NCBI RefSeq assembly: GCF_036884655.1
Contig: NC_088342.1
Coordinates: forward strand, 36,201,001-36,265,000
Length of the DNA stretch: 64,000 nucleotides
Direction: 5' to 3'
DNA from: Musa acuminata AAA Group
Lineage: Eukaryota > Streptophyta > Magnoliopsida > Zingiberales > Musaceae
Below, piece after piece: positions 57,389-64,000 of the stretch (the first letter of the stretch is position 1; the number at the start of each line of letters is the position of its first letter). The position numbers and the translations under genes are program-made. The notes below the pieces were generated by a model. It saw only the letters and a program-made list of their open reading frames with translations. It searched no databases and was not told the origin of the DNA.

Positions 57389-57976
57389 TCAATAGCCCTC
57401 GTAAGGTCGACTACCACTCCTAATGACCAGCTGTACTAGATCTAGGAGAGCCAAACCTATAAGACTGGTATCAAAGAGTGGAACACTCATACAGGGCATC
57501 TTTGGTGTCTCAAATCTAAGGACCAGATACACCAGTAGGACTACGGAATCGCTGTTTGACAATAAGGCATCATCAACCGTCCAGCATTCCGTAAGCGGAT
57601 CAATCAGTGAACTCATTCTCCAATGAGCACCTGTACTATATCCCTAGTGTCCCTACACGAGCAGCTATGAGACTAGCTGCATCTATCATATGGACGGGTA
57701 TATAGCACACCAGTCTGTCCGATTATCACGATGTCCCTCTCGAGTAACCTATGACTGTAATTATTTAGGATCTGTGTTTAAAGGTGAATCGATCTCATTA
57801 TCGTGATCTCATCACGATCTGATTCCCATTGCACAAATCCAAGGACATCACAATATATATATGCATATATGCAATAGTTATAAAGTGATATATGCCAAAA
57901 TATAATAAGCAAAAAGATTTTGTATCAAATCACACATGCCATCACTCACGTGATTAGCTTGCTGGGCACCTATGAC
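57389..57976 (-). repeat. Inverted fragment of the H LTR
   Basis: Reverse complement of about 1930-2519: shared segments include GGTATATAGCACACCAGTCTG, AACCTATGACTGTAAT and CAGCATTCCGTAAGCGGATC. The right edge is exactly the reverse of the H LTR start (GACTAGCA). The left part of the LTR is missing. Confidence 0.85.
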
Positions 57977-58491
57977 TAGCAGGATTAACTATGATAGCTT
58001 GAAGACATAAAGCAAGTCTACCGGAGTCAAGTTCGATGGGTGTTCGAGAGTCCGCCGAGAGTCTGAAGATTCGTCGGAAGTGCTATCTGAACCAACTGAG
58101 AAGGAATCGGGGACTTGCCGAAGTTTTCGAAAGTTCGCCGGAGAGATCGTCGGAGGTTCGCGGAGATTACCAAGAAAGTTCGGCTACTTGACAAAGACTC
58201 GCTGAACTCGCCACAAGACCGGGAGCTTGTTGGGAGTCCGTCGGAAGAAATCCGAGGATGTATCAGAAGTCCGCCTGAAGTTCGCCGAAAAGCTCACTGG
58301 AAGGAAACTCGACGTTGCCAGGTTAAAAACTTACTTAGGACTATGTCTTAATTTTATAGTTTGCATGTAATTAGGGTTAGGATTAAGTGTTAATCCTATA
58401 ACCCGGTTAGGAGCCAATTGGGCCCAAGTTTAGACTGGTTTAGGCCAAGTTTGGAGCCCAACCAATGAGCTGAAATAGTCTAGGCGGTGGC
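57977..58491 (+). repeat. SIRE-type LTR lacking its first 75 bp or so, left segment
   Basis: Starts inside the LTR at GGATTAACTATGATAG, continues through the periodic GCCGGAAG-type region (58020-58310) and is cut at 58491 by a solo LTR. Confidence 0.8.
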
Positions 58492-60581
58492 TGTTAGGAT
58501 CAAGAGCACTAAGAGGGGCAGGGGTGAATTAGTGCAGCGAAAATCTTTCACTATTAAAATCGAAAGCTGCGTTCGTTTGATAAAAACGATTTCGATGTAA
58601 AAGCCTATTCTAAGATTACTTTAACTTAAGATTAAGCGAGATGACGTTAAAGTAAATCTACGAAGGTAGTTTGCAGTTTATGATGAAAATTAGAATGCAG
58701 GCGCAAACTGAAATGCGACGTTCATACGATAAAACCGGTTTACGTCTAAATGCCAATTTTGAAGATACTAAACTTTGAGATACGTTTTATAAATGTGCAG
58801 AAGGCAGTTTGCAGTTATGATTGAAATCAAAACGTAAACGTAAACTGAAATGTAATGATCGTACGAAAAAGCCGATTTACGTCTAAACGCAAATTCGGAA
58901 AGCTCTGAACTTATAAACTCGTTCGTAAAAGCGCAGAAGGCAGTAGCTATTTAGGAGGTTTGCAGTAAAGATAAAATGCTAAAAGTAAATGCAAACTGAG
59001 ATTTAGAGTGGTTCGGTCAATCTTGACCTACTCCACTTTTGGCTTCCTCCACCGACAAGGTCACCGACGTCAACTAGAGGCCTTCCTTCAATAGGCGAAG
59101 GCCAACCACCCTTTTATAGTTTCACTCCTTTTGACGGGCTTAGGAGACAACCCTTACAGAATTTTCTCTCCTCTCTTTACAACTCAAAACTTGGAAGAAC
59201 AGAGGGAGAAGAACTTTTGGCCTTTATAACAATTTTGAGCTCTAAAAATCACTGAACAAGATCAAGATTTCGGTGTTAGTTTATGCCCTTTCAGTGCTAA
59301 ATGGGTGGGGTATTTATAGGCCCCAACCCAGTTCAAATTTGGAGCTCAAAACTGTCAATTCCCGGAATTCCAGGATTAGGCGGTTGCACCTCCTGACTAG
59401 AGCGGTTGCACCGCCTGGCAGAGCTCGAAGACTGAGCCTCTGGGCTGTGCCACCTCTGTCAGGGGTGGTTGCACCTCTCTGCCAGAGCTCAAAGACCGAG
59501 CTCAAGCAGTTGCACCTCCTGACTAGGGCGGTTGCACCGCTTGCCAGAGCTCGAAGACCGAGCTCAGGTGGTGCTACCTCCTATCAGGGGAGGTTGCACC
59601 GCATAGTCTCGCTCGGAGACTGAGCCCAGGCGGTGCTACCTCCTAGCTAGGGTGGTTGCACCGCCCAGTCTCCCTGGGAGACTTAGCCCAGGCGGTGCTA
59701 CCTCCTGGCTTGGGCGGTTGCACCTCCCACAACAATCAGGGTCCGAATGGGTAGATCCATTCGGCCCAATTTGGGTTTTTTAGGGGCCCAATTGCCCCAA
59801 GATTAAGCTAATGGGATCACCTCCCATTTCCAACTTAATCATTGTCCTAACTACGATAAATCCTAAGACAATTTCTGCAGCTTGCTCCGGTGTGTCAATC
59901 GCTTCTTCCGGCGAGTTTCCGGCGAACTTCCGTCGATCATCCGATGAACCCTCGGTGATGCTCCTGCGGACTTCCGGCAAACTCCTGGACTTGTGACGAT
60001 CCACTTGGCGAGTTCCGACGAGCTTCTTTGGCAAGCTTATGGACTTCTCGGATTTGTTCCCGTAGAACCTCCGACGACCATCCGAACTTCCGTCGAACTC
60101 TTGAACTCCCAACGTGATCATTGTCTTGACTCCGGCGCAACTCCTACTGCATGTCTTATTTTCATCGTAGTTAATCCTGCATATGTAAACAAAACTTCGA
60201 TCGAGACAATTAATCCTAAGCAATTAATCAAGTTGTCCAGCATGTCATTGGTCCCTCGACGCTTCGTCCGATTCTTTGGCGCATCGTCCTTTCCTGCGGC
60301 CTATTGCCCAATCGGCCAGTTGGCTCCGCAACTTCGATATCCTTGGCACAATACCCGCTCTTCTTGGCCCAATGCCCGAGTCCATGGCCCGAAGCCTTCT
60401 GTCGATACGTCGACCGATCCACCGGCCCGAAGTCCAATCTTCTGACATGTTCCTCCGGCACAACATGATTTTCCTATTTTAATTGTCTCATCCTGATCGA
60501 GGCATCCTACGTCACTCAAAACACAGATTAAATCATAAACATATATCAAGTAGTTTCATCATCAAAATACGAGATTCAACA
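58492..60581 (-). mobile_element. Solo SIRE-type LTR, minus, duplication GTGGC
   Basis: 2090 bp, TGTTAGGATCAAGAGC to GAGATTCAACA. Perfect duplication GTGGC at 58487-58491 and 60582-60586. Its sequence is close to the E0 and E4 LTRs, with reversed TATA region near 59308-59325 and modules at 59380-59730. Confidence 0.93.
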
Positions 60582-61366
60582 GTGGCACCGTTAGACTGGG
60601 CGTTGGCATCGCCTAAAACCCGAGAGTTCCGGCAATGGAACCGCCAGCAAACTTCTGGATTAGGCGGTGGCACCGCCTAGCACCCGAGAGTTCCGACGGT
60701 GGCACCGCTAGTACACTGTCAGTGTCAGACATTGACAGGCGGTGGCACCACCACTAATAGGCGGTGGCACTGCCATTGACATGCGGTGGCACCGCTAGCT
60801 TCGAGAACCCAAGAGAATTCAAAATTTAGAGCCCAAATTTGAATCCTTTTGGGGCCAATAAATACCCGTCAATTCTCAGCAGAGAATACAACTCTTGAGA
60901 AGTTAGAGATTGAGATAAAGCCTTATCAAAGTCTTTAGCAAGTCTTGTTTTCAATAGCTTAAGTGTTCACCTCCCTCTTTCTCTTTGAAAATCTATAAGA
61001 GTGTGAACTACTTGTAAAAGGTTGTAAGAGGGGGATTTGTCCTTCCCCTTCAAAGTGATTTGCTAGTGAAAGTTGGGAGCCTCATCGAAGAAGGCTTCGC
61101 AAGTGGATATAGGTCATTTTGACTGAACCACTTTAAATTGGTGTGTTCCTTGAATGTGTGAGTGTTTACCTTTCTTAAACTATTATTTACATAGCAATAA
61201 GCTTTTGATTTTTATTTTCTCACTTTACTCGAACTACTTTCACCAAGTCATTCATTGTCGAATCGAAATCTCTACGCATTTACGAAATCATTTTCAAACT
61301 TACGAGTTTTAATCCACTGAACTAATTCACCCCCCCCCCCCTCTTAGTGCCACTCCGATCCTAACA
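60582..61366 (+). repeat. SIRE-type LTR, right segment
   Basis: Continues 57977-58491 with GGTGGCACCGC modules (60582-60790), TATA region CAATAAATACCC (about 60858) and ends CCGATCCTAACA at 61366 after 12 C. Confidence 0.85.
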
Positions 61367-62209
61367 GGGCCAACTAGGCTCGAAGCTAGGATGGCTTGGG
61401 CTGAATACAAGGCCCAACCAGGTTGCTGGACTCTAACCAGCGATGGCACCGCTAGGGCCGGCGGTGGCATCACTTGGAAGACCCAGTCTCCCAAGTGGTC
61501 TGGGCAGTGGTACCGGCAGTTAATGTTACCAGCGATGGTACCGCCCTTGTCAGACAGTGGTACCGCCCAGTGTCAGGTGTCAAGCGGTGGTACCGTCCAA
61601 TAATGGCGGTGGTACCGCCAGTACCCCGAAAATCTAGGATGAGACACTTTTTGACTCCATTTTTAAAAGTCATTAGGGCCTATAAATATCCCATGTTTTT
61701 CTGCATGAAAGGGCACCGAAGTGTGATTATAATCTTGAGTTATTAGGGTGTAAAAGTGTTGTAAATAAGTGATAGAGTCCTCCTCCCTTTCTAAGTTTTG
61801 AGATCATTTAAGAGAGGTGCGAGACTTGTAAGGGTTCTCTCCTAAACCTGACAAAAGGAGAAAGAGTTGTAAAAGCTGATTAGTCTTCACCTATTGAAGG
61901 AAGGCCTTTAGTGGATACCGGTGACCTCGACGGAGGAGGAATCAGAAAGTGGATGTAGGTCACATTGACCGAACCACTCTAAATTCCGGTTTGCATTTCG
62001 TTTTAAGTAATTTACTTTAATTACAAATCATTTCATAGCAAACTACTTCTCCACTTCATCTTATTTTACTATACTTACGCTTTCTTACATTTCAGGTTGC
62101 TATCTTTCCGAATTGATTTTCATCGAATGTACGAAATATTTTACGAAATCAAAGAATTTTTCGCTACACTAATTCACCCCTCCCCCCCTCGTCGCTCTTG
62201 ATCCTAACA
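61367..62209 (+). repeat. Solo SIRE-type LTR in E6, right segment
   Basis: GGGCCAACTAGGCTCGAAGC continues 49441-49448. GGTGGTACCGCC modules at 61440-61620, TATA near 61681, end CTTGATCCTAACA at 62209. AAAAC follows (62210-62214), the partner of 49026-49030. Left plus right is about 1.26 kb, one LTR. Confidence 0.87.
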
Positions 62210-62214
62210 AAAAC

Positions 62215-64000
62215 TACTGCAATGTCATAAAATATTTCAACAATTTAGAAATTAAGTCTAACTACACCAAGTCTTAATATAAAATTTCGTAGTCCAAAAG
62301 TTTGATCAGTGGCCTTAAAGCATGCTACAAAATTAACTTCTATTATTAATAATAATAAATTATCCCTCTAATTGATATAGATATTTACTGTAAGGTGGAC
62401 TTCCCATTATCGAGGTAATTTATATAATCAATATCTAAAAAATACTATTATTTTAAGCTGATATAATTTCATATATGTGAGCATATAATCCTTTATCTCT
62501 TTTGGATATCTTATTACTTTCTTTGCAGTCCTATAGCGTTATTACTTCTGGGTAACTCCAATATATATTTAATATTTTAATTATAAAACTGATATTTTTT
62601 CTGACATAGGCTTGAGCATAGACTTTCAACTACGCATATACAAAGAATATCTTCTTTATCTGATTCTTTTCAAGTAATTTTAAAGTATTTACTATTAACT
62701 AAAATTTTACTTTTATGATTTATCGAACAAAGTTGTATATTAAATCTTTTCAAGACTCAATTGATATATCCTTTCTAAGACAATCTTCATAATCATTGAG
62801 GTGTATCCTTGAATTACTCAATGTTAATAATATAAGATGTCTCATTCATATCAACAATCTTAAAACTCTTAGTGACAAATTTTTTAATTTAGTATAATAA
62901 ACTAAGATCACTATTGGTAAGGCAAAATATTATCCATATATAAGACCAATATAATAAACTTGCTCCCACTGATATAAATACTGATTAATAGTATTTGCCT
63001 TAAATATGAAATAATGATATCAAGAACATTTATATATCATTATTTTGAAGCTTGTTTAACATCATAAATGGATTCCTGAATTTGTATACCAAACTTTATA
63101 TTTCTTTCATTTTCTTTGTAAATCATTTAGAGTAACCCATATAAAGCTAGATCTTAAAAAAATATTTTCATATTATTATGATATAAATTAAACTTATAAT
63201 GAGTCACTAATATCATGATGATTCTTAACGAGTTCATTAAAAAGTAAATGCCTCGTTATAATCGATACATTCTTTATGAGTAAAATTTTTAACCACAAGT
63301 CTGACCATTATATCGTTCGACATTATCCTTTAAGTCACATTTATATAATAGACACTTTTACAATTATTAGATAATTTGATAAATTTATCAAACACCATTC
63401 TAGTTATTAATTTTAACTCTTCTTTTATTGCATCATATTACTTTTCAGAATAATTACTTTTCATGACATTTGAAAATAATATGGGATCGATTTTGATTCC
63501 TATATTATAATATAATTCTTGTAGATATTTCACATAATAACTATAAATGACATTATTCCTTTCCCTTTGAGATATTCCCAAGGTTATCAATTATGGTTGT
63601 TCTACAAGACCATTAACAGCGATATCAATATAATATGGGAGTTTAGTCATGCTATTTTGTTATTTACTTTTATCAAATCATTTAATGATTTGAGTAACAA
63701 CAATCTCTCGAATAATAAAGGAAAATCAACCTGTATCTTCTCTATATCAAAATTGAATTTCAAGATTTTCACTCCCACTGATTTGCGATTTTATAGGAAT
63801 CTTACATTACCATATTTAATTGTCCTCATGCTATGATTAAAACAATAAGATATATACCCCTTTAAACTTTTCTGAATAGATAATAAAATATTCAAAAATA
63901 GTTATTAAATATAATTTTCTTTTATTTGAGTTGAAGATCCTTATCTCTATAGGACAATCTCAAATATATAAATATCTTAAGTTAGGTTTCTTATCATTTT
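62215..64000 (-). pseudogene. E6 pol remnant: integrase C-terminus to RNase H
   Basis: Minus strand, from the window end downward, with many frameshifts and stops. Recognisable pieces: a YVKYLQELYYNIG-like linker near 63530, DAIKEELKLI (about 63440-63410), NVERY and MVRLVVKNFTHKECIDYNEA (about 63330-63245), an SLRIIMILVTHY segment, YGLKQAS (about 63070), the degenerate catalytic YMDDILLTNSDLSLL region (about 62945-62890), and RNase H pieces down to FCD at 62215. The integrase core, protease and Gag lie beyond the window. It is a different copia lineage from the SIRE elements and much older by its decay. Confidence 0.8.

Overview
This window looks like gene-poor, transposon-packed nuclear DNA from a monocot plant. 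The grounds are Ty1/copia polyproteins with plant signatures, primer binding sites complementary to plant initiator-Met tRNA (TGGTATCAGAGC), GT-AG introns, and a fragment of an auxin response factor gene. The style of the LTRs suggests Musaceae (banana/Ensete), but this is an impression from memory, not something the sequence proves. There is no bacterial gene, operon, CRISPR array or obvious RNA gene. The only non-transposon coding sequence is the ARF5/MONOPTEROS-like fragment near 47.0-47.4 kb.

Most of the window is one family of Sirevirus-like (SIRE/Maximus) Ty1/copia elements. Their LTRs begin TGTTGAATCTCGGATTTTGA and end TCTTAGTGCTCTTGATCCTAACA-like. I separated the copies using LTR ends, primer binding sites (PBS), polypurine tracts (PPT) and 5-bp target-site duplications (TSD). 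Labels used: E0, full-length gag-pol element, + strand, 4924-14132. E1, reduced LTR, +, 3426-19327. E2, gag-only element, +, 19408-33424. E3, gag-only element, -, 4056-18807. E4, gag-only element, -, 21724-30449. E5, pol-containing truncated element, -, 42500-46994. E7, truncated element, -, 49449-57388. Solo LTRs lie at 38500-39806, 58492-60581 and, split, at 49031-62209. Other elements are H (non-coding LTR element, two tandem copies at the left edge), E6 (an older Ty1/copia lineage, -, 48046 to beyond 64000), an older copia remnant on + (40377-42499), a degraded Ty3/gypsy-like gag (36849-37290), and a compact non-coding LTR element (50568-55136).

Layout. 1-3425: H LTR, H internal region, H second LTR. 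That second LTR is broken twice: at 3425 by E1 (TSD ATACG), which holds E3, which holds E0; and 75 bp further on by E2 (TSD CTTTT), which holds E4 (TSD CAATG). H resumes at 33430-34745. 34746-37914: GC-rich leader, gypsy-like gag and unassigned DNA. 37915-40376: SIRE LTR split by a solo LTR (TSD TTAGA). 40377-42499: old copia gag-to-RT remnant. 42500-46994: E5. 46995-48045: ARF fragment. 48046-64000: E6, whose RNase H is cut in two by a SIRE solo LTR (TSD AAAAC) that carries a further 12 kb of nested and rearranged LTR sequence.

None of the elements appears able to encode a complete uninterrupted polyprotein. E0 is nearest: all domains are present, with five in-frame stops and one frameshift. 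E2, E3 and E4 share a reduced design: Gag only, zinc knuckle lost, no pol, and a long AT-rich 3' region. They probably amplified using enzymes from relatives such as E0. I found no clearly new biological system. The best leads are this gag-only lineage, the helically phased 11-bp LTR repeat, the palindromic LTR modules, and the ARF fragment trapped between retrotransposons.
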